Part shown: piece after piece, positions 9,101-16,957 of the stretch
Numbering within the stretch: position 1 is the stretch's first letter
Layout: every line of letters starts with the position of its first letter
The notes under the pieces: generated by a model
Databases searched by the model: none
The model's input: the letters and a program-made list of their open reading frames with translations, nothing else
What the model was told of the DNA's origin: nothing
Made by a program: the position numbers and the translations under genes
Assembly (NCBI RefSeq): GCF_036116635.1
Contig: NZ_CP107995.1
Location: 310,001 to 374,000, forward strand
Reading direction: 5' to 3'
Source of the DNA: Amycolatopsis sp. NBC_00345
GTDB taxonomy: Bacteria; Actinomycetota; Actinomycetes; Mycobacteriales; Pseudonocardiaceae
DNA length: 64,000 nt

Positions 9101-9205
9101 CACCTCTCGCGGGTGATGGCCAAGCTGGGGGCCGGGCGTCGCGCCGAAGCCGTCGCCATCGCGTACGACCGGGGGCTGCTCACCGCGCCGGCGCCGCCGG
9201 ACTGA
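6170..9205 (+). CDS. large LuxR-family regulator with N-terminal AAA ATPase (LAL type)
   Basis: A 1011-residue regulator of the LAL class. The P-loop GDAGVGKT lies at residues 42-49, a Walker B-like VVILLEDLHWAD near 170-181, followed by a long helical (TPR-like) middle region, and a C-terminal LuxR/GerE helix-turn-helix from about 943 (PLTDRERDVLERVALG) to 1003, including EKTVSVHLSRVMAKLG. Such proteins use ATP and an inducer to switch transcription of catabolic or antibiotic genes. It ends 40 bases from the convergent gabD2 gene; the tiny paralogs lie directly upstream and are its best candidates for functional partners. Its targets are not evident from sequence. Confidence 0.93.
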   Translation: MRLVPRLGSGIPLVARTHEMRRLRTAFARAERREAGAVLVSGDAGVGKTRLLTALGEHVTAAGGLVLTGRCIDVRDGGLPYLPFAEALAPLGSATDPLVAAAVRARPALARLLPQSGEPEPAVPGEHGQVSANEREAMRRPRPEQDLGQLQLFDAVLGVLTEVAESRPVVILLEDLHWADSSTRNLLSFLLSRLRAQRLLVVGSYREEDVHRRHPLRGLLSELVRLATVEQVALSPFGAAEARAFVEALADEPLAADVVADIVARSEGNPFFVEELLATSADCRDLPAGLAEVLLARLERFPAETRRVLRVVSVANEPVSHAALTAVSGIGELELDEVLREAVQHHVLVIEGGNYAFRHALLQEAVYGDLLPGERTRMHAAYAARIMAVKQGRGHDAKLAFHSLESRDLVTALPALLRAMDEAEKLGAPGAALRHAEQALSIWDAVPVDGRPEGVDELKLLHEASYFAGTSGEPERAAAFARSATEALRPEMSTDRAAKVWRRLAEALNVLEGGLDEALLAMDKAWELVKDSEPSATRAWVLATRAGFQRAIDRPDEALDNALTAVADARAAGAVGAEASALVTLGTLADSAGDAEEARERLRQAVRKAHGGKALNVELRGMYFLALSYDDQAEMAEALAHAKRGVERAEESGLAWSSYGLELRARQLYLRYLSGDWPAEDAAGRAGRGVSSAVAARILANWVLFLVARGRFDDAAKLLPGLRQNWAADIQIALSAGDAAIELATWRGEHEEAVRATEELVAWLEKMEPWLLGGIRIVALGLASVVARAAAARAHGDQPTADRMADAGRRLLEHGRKCVKEGAPRSGTLGPEGRAWIARAEAWGSAFEGPADPVLWAAAAEAFGYGAVYEQAICRWHQAEALLASGDTAAAVAPLEAAHAVADRLGALPLRDALRDLAHRARVELPGVDPASPHPVSRPMADPLTDRERDVLERVALGRTNRQVGEELYISEKTVSVHLSRVMAKLGAGRRAEAVAIAYDRGLLTAPAPPD

Positions 9206-9207
9206 CC

Positions 9208-9238
9208 GCGGTAACCGTTGGGCCACAACGGTTACCGC
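9208..9238. terminator. bidirectional terminator between convergent genes
   Basis: GCGGTAACCGTTG at 9208-9220 pairs exactly with 9226-9238 over a 5-nt loop. It begins two bases after the LuxR stop and ends six bases from the stop of the opposing dehydrogenase gene, so it can serve both. Confidence 0.8.
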
Positions 9239-9244
9239 TCAGGG

Positions 9245-10867
9245 TCAGCGCCAGGGAAGGTGGCGCAGCAGCTTCATGCTCGAGGTCATCATCCGCGCCC
9301 ACACCCCGCCCGGCACCCGCCGCGGCGGGCGCAGCGCCAGGCCGCGCTGGATGGCGATCGACTGGGTCTCGGTGTACTTCAGCAGGCCCTCGGCACCGTT
9401 GCGCCGGCCGGCCCCGGACTCCTTCATCCCGCCCATCGGCACGCCGACGCTGCCGAACGTCGCGGCGTAGCCCTCGTTGACGTTCACCGTGCCGGCCTTC
9501 AGCCGGGCCGCGACCTCCCAGCCGGCGCGGCCGTTGCGGGACCAGACGCTGGCGTTGAGCCCGAACGGCGTGTCGTTGGCGCGCTCGATGGCCTCGGTGA
9601 CGTCGGTGTAGCCGTAGACCGAGACCACCGGCCCGAACGTCTCCTCCGCGAACGGCAGCATCCCGGCCGCGACGCCGGTGAGCACCGTCGGCTCGTAGAA
9701 CAGCGGGCCGAGGTCCGGCCGCGCGCGGCCACCGGTGAGCACCTGCGCGCCCTTGGCCCGCGCGTCTTCGATATGCGCGGAGACCGTTTTCAGCTGGCTC
9801 TCCGAGGTCAGCGAGCCCATCTGCGCGCTGTAGCCGAGCGTGCCGCCGAGCTTCAGCGCGGCCGTGCGGGCGACGAACGCGCGGGTGAACTCCTCGCGGA
9901 CGCTCTCGTGCACGTAGATCCGCTCCACCGAAACGCACAGCTGCCCGGCGGAGGAGAAACAGGCGGTGACGGCGCCGGTCGCGGCCTTGGCGACGTCCGC
10001 GTCCGGCAGCACGATCATCGGGTTCTTGCCGCCCAGCTCCAGGGAGTAGCTGGTCAGCCGCCGGGCGATCTGCCCGGCCAGGTCCTTGCCCGTCGGCGTC
10101 GAGCCGGTGAAGCAGAGGTAGTCGCACTCCTCGACCAGCGCGGCGCCGATGGCGGAGCCGCGCCCGAGCACCACCTGCCACAGCCCGGACGGCAGGCCCG
10201 CCTCCTCGGCCAGCTCCTGCAGCCACAGCGCGGACAGCGCGGTCTGGTTGTCCGGCTTCTGCACCACGGCGTTGCCGGCGGCGAGCGCGGGGAAGACGTC
10301 CATCGCGGTCAGCGCCAGCGGGTAGTTCCAGGGCGAGATGATCCCGACGACGCCCTTGGGGTGGTGCAGTTCGCCGGCTTTGGTCAGGCCGGGGATCACG
10401 CCCGCGCGACGCCGTGGCGCGAGGAATTTGGCGCTGTGCTTGCCGTAGTAGGCCGCGACGAGCGCGGAGGCACTGATCTCGTCGAAGGCGTCGATGCGGG
10501 CCTTGCCGGCCTCCACCTGCACGAGGTCGAGGGCCTCGGCCTGGCGGTCGAGCATCAGGTCGTGCAGCCGGACGAGGAACCGCTGCCGGTCGGCGGCGGG
10601 GCGCGCGCCCCAGCTGCGCTGTGCCTCGCGCGCGGCGGCGAAAGCCGAGCGCACCTCGGCGTCCGTGGCCTGGGGGAGTGTGGTGATCGGCAGCCCGGTG
10701 AACGGCGCCCGCATCCGGACGGGCGCGGAGTCCTCGCCGCCGGTCACCCTGGCCACGAGCTGGGCGGCGCGGTCCGCGGCGGGAGCGCCGGCGACACCGC
10801 CGATGGTCGCGGGCTGGGCCGCGTCCGCCGCCTCGCCGCTGAGGTTCGCCGGTGTCGTGCTGGTCAT
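9245..10867 (-). CDS. gabD2: succinic semialdehyde dehydrogenase (GabD2-like)
   Basis: A 540-residue aldehyde dehydrogenase that oxidises succinic semialdehyde (or a similar aldehyde) to the acid with NAD(P)+. Landmarks are IISPWNYPLALT (cofactor pocket, about 170), FTGSTPTGK, LELGGKNPMIVLPDAD with the general-base Glu, and FSSAGQLCVSVERIYVHE carrying the catalytic Cys near residue 312. The whole, including the C-terminal PPRRVPGG-WARMM extension, resembles mycobacterial GabD2 rather than GabD1, though substrate is inferred. The first 40 residues are Ala/Thr-rich and weakly conserved, so translation may start later. It is convergent with the LuxR gene and preceded by an 8-bp-arm inverted repeat. 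Confidence 0.88.
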   Translation of the reverse strand: MTSTTPANLSGEAADAAQPATIGGVAGAPAADRAAQLVARVTGGEDSAPVRMRAPFTGLPITTLPQATDAEVRSAFAAAREAQRSWGARPAADRQRFLVRLHDLMLDRQAEALDLVQVEAGKARIDAFDEISASALVAAYYGKHSAKFLAPRRRAGVIPGLTKAGELHHPKGVVGIISPWNYPLALTAMDVFPALAAGNAVVQKPDNQTALSALWLQELAEEAGLPSGLWQVVLGRGSAIGAALVEECDYLCFTGSTPTGKDLAGQIARRLTSYSLELGGKNPMIVLPDADVAKAATGAVTACFSSAGQLCVSVERIYVHESVREEFTRAFVARTAALKLGGTLGYSAQMGSLTSESQLKTVSAHIEDARAKGAQVLTGGRARPDLGPLFYEPTVLTGVAAGMLPFAEETFGPVVSVYGYTDVTEAIERANDTPFGLNASVWSRNGRAGWEVAARLKAGTVNVNEGYAATFGSVGVPMGGMKESGAGRRNGAEGLLKYTETQSIAIQRGLALRPPRRVPGGVWARMMTSSMKLLRHLPWR

Positions 10868-10934
10868 GGCGTCTCCGTTCAGACCGGTGTTACCGACGAG
10901 TACACCATACCGCCGGTACGCCGGTTGTCCAGAT

Positions 10935-10955
10935 TACGTGAAAGTGATTCACGTA
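10935..10955. promoter_or_regulatory. inverted repeat TACGTGAA-N5-TTCACGTA upstream of gabD2
   Basis: Perfect 8-bp arms (10935-10942, 10948-10955) separated by five bases, 68 bases upstream of the gabD2 start and overlapping the stop codon of the next gene upstream. Arm length and spacing suit a dimeric repressor; a weak terminator for the upstream gene is the alternative. Confidence 0.45.
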
Positions 10956-11839
10956 TTGGGTTCGTCCGTGGTCCGGTGTCGGCCGGGTCCCTCCTCTTGT
11001 CCTGGGAGTGACTGTGGCTGTTCCGGGAGCGGCTCGGACGGCGGCACCACCGGCATCGGCTGCGAGGGCTGCGGCGGGAACGGCTGGGACACCGGCTCGT
11101 CGTGCGTCCGGGGCAGGAACCCGTGTGACGGCGGTTCGTTCGGCGGGGGCTGGAACGGGAAGGGCTGGGGGACCGGGACGCCGTGGGCCGGGGTTTCGTA
11201 CGGCGTCGGGACCGAGTTGCCGTAGGACGGCGGCGGCGAGACCGGGTAGCCGAACGGCGGGGCGCCGGCGATCCCGGCCGGTCGGGGGCGGCGGCCGGAG
11301 AGCAGCGCCAGGCCCAGCGTGATCAGGGCGACGACCCCGCCGGCCAGCAGCACCCAGAACCCGGTCCCGCTGGTGTAGTGGAACTTCGTGAGGTCGGTCT
11401 GCCGGTCGTAGCTCAACGTCGCGGAGACGTCCATGCCGAGCATCCACACCGCCGCCACCACGCCCGCGCCCCCGGCGACGAGGGTGACGCGGCCGGCCGA
11501 ACGGGCGCGCGTGAACACCAGCACCGCGCCGGCGAGCAGCACGAGGGCGGCGACGGTCAGCGGGATGCCGTAGTGGGCGACGTGATTGGTGTCGTAGTAC
11601 GCGCGCTCGGTGGCGGTCGGCTCGATGCCGAACAGCCGCGTCCACGCGGTGACGGACTGCGACGCCTGGACCTTGCCGTCCGAGGACTCCTGGTAAGCCC
11701 AGACGGGCAGGAACGTCCCGGTGATCACCAGTACCGCCGCGAACGCCCCGAGCACCCCCGCGAGCAGCCGCCCCAGCACGCCGGGCTCGGCCGGGGGCGC
11801 GCCGGGAGGGAACTGGTACGGCGGAGGCACGCTGCTCAT
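10949..11839 (-). CDS. four-helix membrane protein with proline-rich C-terminal tail
   Basis: A 296-residue protein of unknown function. After a short proline-rich N-terminus there are four hydrophobic segments: about 25-48, 93-112, 117-134 and 161-181. A roughly 45-residue polar loop, probably extracytoplasmic, separates the first two. Residues 190-296 are disordered, with repeated P-rich patterns (PQPFPFQPPP, SQPFPPQPSQP). This layout is frequent in actinobacterial envelope proteins. It runs in the same direction as gabD2, 81 bases ahead of it, with an inverted repeat between. No enzymatic motif is visible. Confidence 0.75.
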   Translation of the reverse strand: MSSVPPPYQFPPGAPPAEPGVLGRLLAGVLGAFAAVLVITGTFLPVWAYQESSDGKVQASQSVTAWTRLFGIEPTATERAYYDTNHVAHYGIPLTVAALVLLAGAVLVFTRARSAGRVTLVAGGAGVVAAVWMLGMDVSATLSYDRQTDLTKFHYTSGTGFWVLLAGGVVALITLGLALLSGRRPRPAGIAGAPPFGYPVSPPPSYGNSVPTPYETPAHGVPVPQPFPFQPPPNEPPSHGFLPRTHDEPVSQPFPPQPSQPMPVVPPSEPLPEQPQSLPGQEEGPGRHRTTDEPNT

Positions 11840-11945
11840 CGAGGCTCCTCGGCCGGGGCGCGGACCGGCTGGTGCGATTGCATCACGAAAACCCGCTCCG
11901 GATAAGGGGCGGTGCGACTTCGATGCCGCGCTGGACGCTGCGGGG

Positions 11946-12578
11946 TCAGTCCTGCACGGGCCCCGGTGCCGAGCCGGAGTAGAGCAGGACCGCGATGCGC
12001 TTCCACTCCTCCAGCAGCTGGCGGCGGCGGTGCGGGTCGCCGCCGAGTTCGGCGTCCAGGGCCAGGCCCCGGGTGAGGTTGACGGTGAGCCAGAAGAGCA
12101 TCTCGGCGCGTTCCTTCGGCAGGTCGCCGGCGACCTGGCTGAGGTGCGCGAGGGTGGACCGGCCCAGCGCGCGGTCCACCGGGCGGATCGCGGCGCGCAG
12201 TTCCGGGTCCGTGCGCGCGGCGACCCACAGCTCGGTGACGGCGGTCGACAGCGTGCCCGAGTAGCCCTGCCACAGCAGGTCGATCGCCGCGGCGACGCCG
12301 GACGCGCCGCCGGGCAGGCCGTCGAGCGACGCGGCCAGCTCGCCGCGCAGCCGGTTCGTCAGGTGCTCGACGGCGGCGGCCATCAGCTCGGCCTTGGTGG
12401 CGAAGTGGTGCTGCACCGCGCCCTTCGACACCCCGGCGCGGGCGCAGATCTCCTGCACCGACGCCCGGGAGTAGCCGATGTCGACCAGGCACTCGATGGT
12501 CGCGTCGAGCAGGGCGGTCCGCGTCTGCTCCCGGCGCTGCGCCTGGGTGCGGTGCGACTTCGCCGCGACCTCGGTCAT
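11946..12578 (-). CDS. TetR-family regulator, divergent from acyl-CoA dehydrogenase
   Basis: A 210-residue TetR repressor: the N-terminal helix-turn-helix is at about 18-62 (LLDATIECLVDIGYSRASVQEICARAGVSKGAVQHHF split over the motif), followed by an all-helical ligand domain. It is divergently arranged from an acyl-CoA dehydrogenase/racemase pair with 147 bases between, so it most likely controls them and itself in response to an acyl-CoA or acid (inference). A pair of inverted GTACA half-sites lies in that interval. Confidence 0.9.
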   Translation of the reverse strand: MTEVAAKSHRTQAQRREQTRTALLDATIECLVDIGYSRASVQEICARAGVSKGAVQHHFATKAELMAAAVEHLTNRLRGELAASLDGLPGGASGVAAAIDLLWQGYSGTLSTAVTELWVAARTDPELRAAIRPVDRALGRSTLAHLSQVAGDLPKERAEMLFWLTVNLTRGLALDAELGGDPHRRRQLLEEWKRIAVLLYSGSAPGPVQD

Positions 12579-12639
12579 CGGGGCTCCCAGCTTCGGCTAC
12601 CGGCGGATTCGGGTACGGGCACGGTGCGCACCACTTTAC

Positions 12640-12661
12640 GTACAGGACGGCACGGATGTAC
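12640..12661. promoter_or_regulatory. candidate TetR operator (GTACA-N12-TGTAC)
   Basis: Inverted pentamers at 12640-12644 and 12657-12661 lie in the divergent promoter region between the TetR gene and the acyl-CoA dehydrogenase gene. The overall 22-bp span fits a TetR dimer, but the arms are short. Confidence 0.35.
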
Positions 12662-12725
12662 ATTCCGACTAGAACTTACCTTCCCAGCGTCATGTTTTCC
12701 AGTTCGTCCCGCAGGAGGCGTCGCC

Positions 12726-13877
12726 GTGCCGTTGCAGATCCAGAAGAGCTCGTGGAGCAACACCGAACTCGAAGACCTGAGGGAGCTCGCCCGGTCCTTC
12801 CTGCAGAAGGAACTGGTGCCGAACCAGGAGCGCTGGGCGGCGGAGAAGAAGATCGACCGCGAGGTGTGGACGAAGGCGGGCGAGATCGGGCTGCTCGCGC
12901 TGTCCATCCCCGAGGAGTACGGCGGGGGCGGCGGCACGTTCGCGCACGAGGCCGTCCTCTACGAGGAGCAGGCGCGGGCCGGGGACAGCGCGTGGGGCGT
13001 GACTGTCCACAACGGAATCGTCGCGCACTACCTGCTCGCCTACGCCGCGGAGGAGCGCAAGCGCGAGTGGCTGCCGAAGTTCGCCAGTGGCGAGTTCGTC
13101 GGCGCCGTCGCGATGACCGAGCCGGGCACGGGCTCGGACCTGCAGAGCATCAAGACCCGCGCGGTCCGCGACGGCGACCACTACGTGATCAACGGCGCCA
13201 AGACCTTCATCACCAACGGCTACCACACCGACCTCGTGGTGGTCGCCTGCAAGACCGACCCCGAAGCCGGCGCGCAGGGCGTGTCGCTGATCGCGGTCGA
13301 GACCGACACCCCGGGCTTCCGCCGCGGCCGCGTGCTCGACAAGGTCGGCATGAAGGGCCAGGACACCGCGGAGCTGTTCTTCGACGACGTCCGCGTGCCC
13401 GCCGCGAACCTGCTCGGCGACGCCGAGGGCCAGGGCTTCGTCCAGCTGATGCTGCAGCTGCCGCAGGAGCGGCTGATCATCGCCGTCACCGCGGTGGCCG
13501 GCATGGAGGCCGCGATCGACCTGACCCTGCAGTACACCAAGGAGCGCACCGCGTTCGGCCGGCCGATCTTCAACTTCCAGAACACCAAGTTCACGCTCGC
13601 TGAGGCCGCTACGGAAGCGGCGGTGGCGCGCGCGTACCTCGACCAGTGCATCGAGCGGCACCTCAAGGGCGAGCTCGATGTGCAGGGCGCGGCGATGGCG
13701 AAGCTGTGGACCACGGAGCGGGTCAACAAGGTCATCGACGACTGCCTGCAGCTGTTCGGCGGCTACGGCTACATGACCGAGTACCCGATCGCGCGCGCGT
13801 GGGCCGACGTCCGGATCTCCCGGATCTTCGGCGGCACCAGCGAGATCATGAAGGAGATCATCTCCCGCACGCTCTGA
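12726..13877 (+). CDS. acyl-CoA dehydrogenase
   Basis: A 383-residue FAD-dependent acyl-CoA dehydrogenase that introduces the alpha-beta double bond in an acyl-CoA. Family blocks in order: IPEEYGGGG at about 60, MTEPGTGSDLQSIKT near 125, GAKTFITNGYHTDL, GMKGQDTAELFFDDVRVP near 210, RTAFGRPIFNFQNTKF near 275, and the C-terminal QLFGGYGYMTEYPIAR ... FGGTSEIMKEII flavin/active-site region. GTG 12726 is set by AGGAGG at 12713-12718; the frame stays open upstream without support. The racemase follows after 34 bases. Substrate is not defined; the pairing with Mcr hints at a branched or sterol-derived acyl-CoA. Confidence 0.93.
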   Translation: MPLQIQKSSWSNTELEDLRELARSFLQKELVPNQERWAAEKKIDREVWTKAGEIGLLALSIPEEYGGGGGTFAHEAVLYEEQARAGDSAWGVTVHNGIVAHYLLAYAAEERKREWLPKFASGEFVGAVAMTEPGTGSDLQSIKTRAVRDGDHYVINGAKTFITNGYHTDLVVVACKTDPEAGAQGVSLIAVETDTPGFRRGRVLDKVGMKGQDTAELFFDDVRVPAANLLGDAEGQGFVQLMLQLPQERLIIAVTAVAGMEAAIDLTLQYTKERTAFGRPIFNFQNTKFTLAEAATEAAVARAYLDQCIERHLKGELDVQGAAMAKLWTTERVNKVIDDCLQLFGGYGYMTEYPIARAWADVRISRIFGGTSEIMKEIISRTL

Positions 13878-13911
13878 TTTCCGTTGCCGTGGAAGGAAAG
13901 GACGTTCCGAA

Positions 13912-15054
13912 GTGAAAGCTGGTCCACTGGCCGGGCTGAAAGTGGTGGAGCTGGCCGGGCTCGCGCCCGCGCCGTTCGCCTGCATGGTGCTGGCCGACCT
14001 CGGCGCCGACGTGGTCCGCGTCGACCGCGCGACCCCGGGCGCCGACGTGCTCGGCCTGCCGAACGACCCGCTGGCGCGCGGGCGGCGCACGATCGGCGTC
14101 AACACCAAGACCCCCGAGGGCGTCGAGCTGGTGCTGAAGCTGGCCGAGACGGCCGACGTGCTGATCGAGGGCTTCCGGCCCGGGGTCATGGAGCGGATGG
14201 GGCTCGGGCCGGAGCAGGTGCACGCGCGTAACCCGCGGCTGGTCTACGGCCGGATGACCGGCTGGGGCCAGGACGGCCCGCTCGCGACGGCCGCCGGCCA
14301 CGACATCAACTACGTCGGCATCGCGGGCGCGCTCGAGCCGATCGGGCGTGCCGGCGAGCGGCCGGTGCCGCCGCTCAACCTGATCGGCGACTTCGGCGGC
14401 GGCGGGCTGATGCTCGCGATGGGGGTGCTGGCCGCGCTGCACGAGCGCACCACATCGGGCCGCGGGCAGGTGGTGGACGCGTCGATGGTCGAGGGCGCGG
14501 CGCTGCTCACCACGAGCCTGCACGGCATGCGCGCGGCGGGCGTCTGGCCGGGGGAGCGCGGCGACAACATGCTCGACGGCGGCGCGCCGTTCTACGACAC
14601 GTACGAGACCGCGGACGGCAAGTACGTGGCGATCGGCGCGATCGAGATGCGGTTCTGGGGCGACCTGGTGAAGGTGCTCGGCCTCGACGGCGAGGACCTG
14701 CCGGTGCACGTGGACAAGAGCCAGTGGCCGAAGCTGCGGAAGATCGTCGCCGAGGCCGTGCGCCGCTACCCGCGTGACGAGCTGGTCGCGCGCGCCGAGG
14801 GGACGGATGCCTGCCTGACTCCGGTGCTGTCCCCGTGGGAGGCCGCTTCGCACCCGCAGAACGCGGCTCGCGGCACCTTCGTCGACATCGGCGGCACGGT
14901 GCAGCCCGCGCCGGCGCCCCGTTTCGACCGCACCCCGCCCGCGACCCCGGAGGCGCCGCACGAGAAGGGCGCCGACACCGAGGAGGTGCTCACCGAGCTG
15001 GGCTTCGACGCGGCCGGCCTGGCACGCCTGCGCGAGGCGGGCGCGATCGCCTGA
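13912..15054 (+). CDS. mcr: alpha-methylacyl-CoA racemase / CaiB-BaiF family
   Basis: A 380-residue family III CoA-transferase-fold protein. It matches the racemase branch: AGLAPAPFACMVLADLGADVVRVDR at the N-terminus, RMTGWGQDGPLATAAGHDINYVG carrying the catalytic His (about residue 126) and NLIGDFGGGG with the catalytic Asp (about 156). Members epimerise 2-methylacyl-CoAs so that only the S form enters beta-oxidation; mycobacterial Mcr does this for 25R-cholestenoyl-CoA. Its operon with an acyl-CoA dehydrogenase and the steroid genes elsewhere in this window make a sterol or branched-chain role plausible (inference). Start GTG 13912 has GGAAAGGA upstream. A strong hairpin follows. Confidence 0.88.
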   Translation: MKAGPLAGLKVVELAGLAPAPFACMVLADLGADVVRVDRATPGADVLGLPNDPLARGRRTIGVNTKTPEGVELVLKLAETADVLIEGFRPGVMERMGLGPEQVHARNPRLVYGRMTGWGQDGPLATAAGHDINYVGIAGALEPIGRAGERPVPPLNLIGDFGGGGLMLAMGVLAALHERTTSGRGQVVDASMVEGAALLTTSLHGMRAAGVWPGERGDNMLDGGAPFYDTYETADGKYVAIGAIEMRFWGDLVKVLGLDGEDLPVHVDKSQWPKLRKIVAEAVRRYPRDELVARAEGTDACLTPVLSPWEAASHPQNAARGTFVDIGGTVQPAPAPRFDRTPPATPEAPHEKGADTEEVLTELGFDAAGLARLREAGAIA

Positions 15055-15068
15055 CTCCCGAGTGCCGG

Positions 15069-15111
15069 TAAGGACTCCTTACCCGCGTCCGACGCCGGTA
15101 AGGAGTCCTTA
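15069..15111. terminator. 15-bp perfect hairpin, copy 1 of a dispersed repeat
   Basis: TAAGGACTCCTTACC at 15069-15083 pairs exactly with 15097-15111. It lies between the stop of mcr and the convergent GNAT gene. The 31 bases at 15075-15105 differ at only two positions from 36894-36924, so this is a copy of a dispersed element used as a terminator. Confidence 0.8.
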
Positions 15112-15129
15112 GCGGCGTTGGGCGAACAC

Positions 15130-15660
15130 TCACAAGGGGTTCGCGAGGTCCGAGCGAACGACCGCGTAAAGGACGTTGTCGCGCCACTCGCCGTCGCGGA
15201 AGTCGAAGCCGCGCAGCACGCCTTCGCGGGTGAAGCCGGCCTTCTCCAGCGAGCGCTGCTCGGCGCGGTTGCCGGTCTCGGTGGTGGCCTCGATGCGGTT
15301 CAGCTGCGTGTGGGCGAACAGGTAGCGCACGAGCAGGCGCTGCGCCTCCGTGCCGTGGCCGTGCCCGCGCGCCTCCGGCAGCAGGACCAGCCCCACGTTC
15401 CAGCAGAACGAGCTGGGGCCCGTCCGCGACCGGTGCCACGACACCAGTCCCAGCGCGCGGCCGCCCAGCGCGGGGATGAGCATGCCGCGGTCGGTGCCGA
15501 GCATCCCGTCCTCGTGCCAGCGGCGCCGGAGGAAACCGGGATCGTGCCAGCCGAACCACTGGTACTCGCCCGCGGTGTCCGGGTCGTTGGTCAGCGCTTC
15601 GAGCATCCCGAGGTCCGATTCGCGGACCGGCCGGAGCGTGACTCTCTCGCCGTCGTCCAT
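15130..15660 (-). CDS. GNAT acetyltransferase, RimJ/RimL type
   Basis: A 176-residue acetyl-CoA-dependent N-acetyltransferase. The N-terminal VTLRPVRESDLGMLEALTNDP is typical of the RimJ/RimL branch; the acetyl-CoA loop is LLPEARGHGHGTEAQRLLV at about 95-115, and NRAEQRSLEKAGFTREGVLR is the usual C-terminal signature. Substrate unknown: either a protein N-terminus or a small amine. It is convergent with mcr across the hairpin and stands alone. Confidence 0.9.
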   Translation of the reverse strand: MDDGERVTLRPVRESDLGMLEALTNDPDTAGEYQWFGWHDPGFLRRRWHEDGMLGTDRGMLIPALGGRALGLVSWHRSRTGPSSFCWNVGLVLLPEARGHGHGTEAQRLLVRYLFAHTQLNRIEATTETGNRAEQRSLEKAGFTREGVLRGFDFRDGEWRDNVLYAVVRSDLANPL

Positions 15661-15868
15661 CGCCGGAGCGTATCCGGGCGCCGACAGCGCGGCCTGGACT
15701 CACTCGATAGTGAGCGTCGTCACTCGCCCGTGATCGGCTGGGCCCGGCCTGGCCGTATCTCGGGTTTTCCGGGCCCGGCGTCATTACAGTGGGGACGACC
15801 GCGCGCGGTACCCGCGGGGTAACGGTCGGCGTCCGTCGGGGAGGCCGGGGAATGGAGCGGACTGAGCC

Positions 15869-16036
15869 ATGTCGAGCGGCCTGAAGAAGATCGTCGTCGT
15901 CGGGGTGGTCGTGCTCGTGCTGTTCTTCCTGATCACGCAGCCGACGCAGTCGGCCGACCTGGTGCACCGCGTGCTGGGCTGGCTCAAGGACGGCGCGGAA
16001 GCCATCGTGACGTTCTTCAAGACCCTCTTCGCCTGA
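15869..16036 (+). CDS. small single-span membrane protein, 55 residues
   Basis: A 55-residue protein, MSSGLKKIVVVGVVVLVLFF followed by LITQPTQSADLVHRVLGWLKDGAEAIV in pieces: a lysine-bearing N-terminus, one transmembrane helix (about 7-23), the motif TQPTQSADLV and an amphipathic C-terminal helix ending FFKTLFA. Similar tiny proteins with a QP-x-x-SAD motif after the helix are, from memory, widely conserved in actinobacteria without a known role. ATG 15869 is the only reasonable start. Upstream, at 15699-15714, CTCACT-CGAT-AGTGAG is a small inverted repeat that may belong to its promoter. Confidence 0.7.
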   Translation: MSSGLKKIVVVGVVVLVLFFLITQPTQSADLVHRVLGWLKDGAEAIVTFFKTLFA

Positions 16037-16350
16037 TCACTCTCCGTGTTCTCGGGCCTGTTGTAACGCACTGTCACCGGATCTCGGAATGCGGGCCTGC
16101 GCTCGACCATCCGGGTGGATTGACCCCTGAAACAGCCTGGTCGCGGAATTTGTCGAGGCCTGGGTATGGCGTCGAAAGCACCCTCGGCCCTACGGTGCTC
16201 ACATTGCGTGATCAGCCGGTTCTCCAGTCCCTCGGGAACCAGGCGAAAGCGGGGGATTTCCCGCTCGATCACGCGGTTGGGTGCAAGTCGTGAACGCGCA
16301 CGGGGCCGGCGGTCAGGGCCGGCCCGTCGGGGACCAATGAGGAGGCAGGG
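16037..16350. other. 314-base gap without a supported gene
   Basis: The only structure seen is a 7-bp inverted repeat (GGGCCGG, 16303-16309, with 16319-16325) just before the ribosome site GAGGAGG of the next gene. Short open frames here lack ribosome sites and family features. Confidence 0.5.
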
Positions 16351-16833
16351 ATGACCGGAGATCCCGGAGTGGACGCGTTGATCCGGCAGTGGGCCGCGGA
16401 ACGCGAGCAGACCCCCGAGGAGCAGGAGGTCGACCGCATCGCGTCCGCCTGGCTGGCCGACGCGCCCCAGGCGCCACCCGGCATCCCCGGCCAGCGGGCC
16501 CGGTCCGGCCCCGCGCGCTGGGCCCCGGTCGACGCGGCCGACCCCGGTTACCTCGACGCCATGCGCGTCCGCCTGCCCGAGGTCCCCGAAGACCTGCTCG
16601 TGGCCGCCGCCGGCTGGTGGCAGATGGTCGGCGACGTCGCCGAGGCCGAGCTGTGGTGGGACGCCGGCATCAGCCCGCTCGACCAGCGGGCCCTCGACTA
16701 CCGCGCGGCGGGCCTCGCGCCCTCGGACCTGAGCCGTCGGCTCGGCCCGATGACCGTGCTCCAGCACCTGCGCCGCGGCAGCGCCCCGGCGTGGTGCGTC
16801 GCCCGTCTGGCGAGGCAGCAGAAGTCCGCCTGA
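16351..16833 (+). CDS. hypothetical soluble protein, 160 residues
   Basis: A 160-residue acidic, tryptophan-rich (8 Trp) protein with no family I recognise. ATG 16351 has the ribosome site GAGGAGG eight to fourteen bases upstream, and the third-position GC pattern is that of a real gene. Residues 85-110 (LLVAAAGWWQMVGDVAEAELWWDAGIS) and 115-145 (RALDYRAAGLAPSDLSRRLGPMTVLQHLRRG) are predicted helical. No signal peptide or membrane segment. It precedes a lytic transglycosylase on the same strand, 124 bases away, but a functional link is not evident. Confidence 0.65.
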   Translation: MTGDPGVDALIRQWAAEREQTPEEQEVDRIASAWLADAPQAPPGIPGQRARSGPARWAPVDAADPGYLDAMRVRLPEVPEDLLVAAAGWWQMVGDVAEAELWWDAGISPLDQRALDYRAAGLAPSDLSRRLGPMTVLQHLRRGSAPAWCVARLARQQKSA

Positions 16834-16957
16834 TGGGACGGTCCCACACGGCCGGGTGAACCGGCGTGGCGGCCCCGATCCGCGGCACCGCGTAACGCTA
16901 ACCTGCGCGGGCTCGTTGTGTGATCGACCGACCGCCACGCTGGAGGACCTGAGTTTC

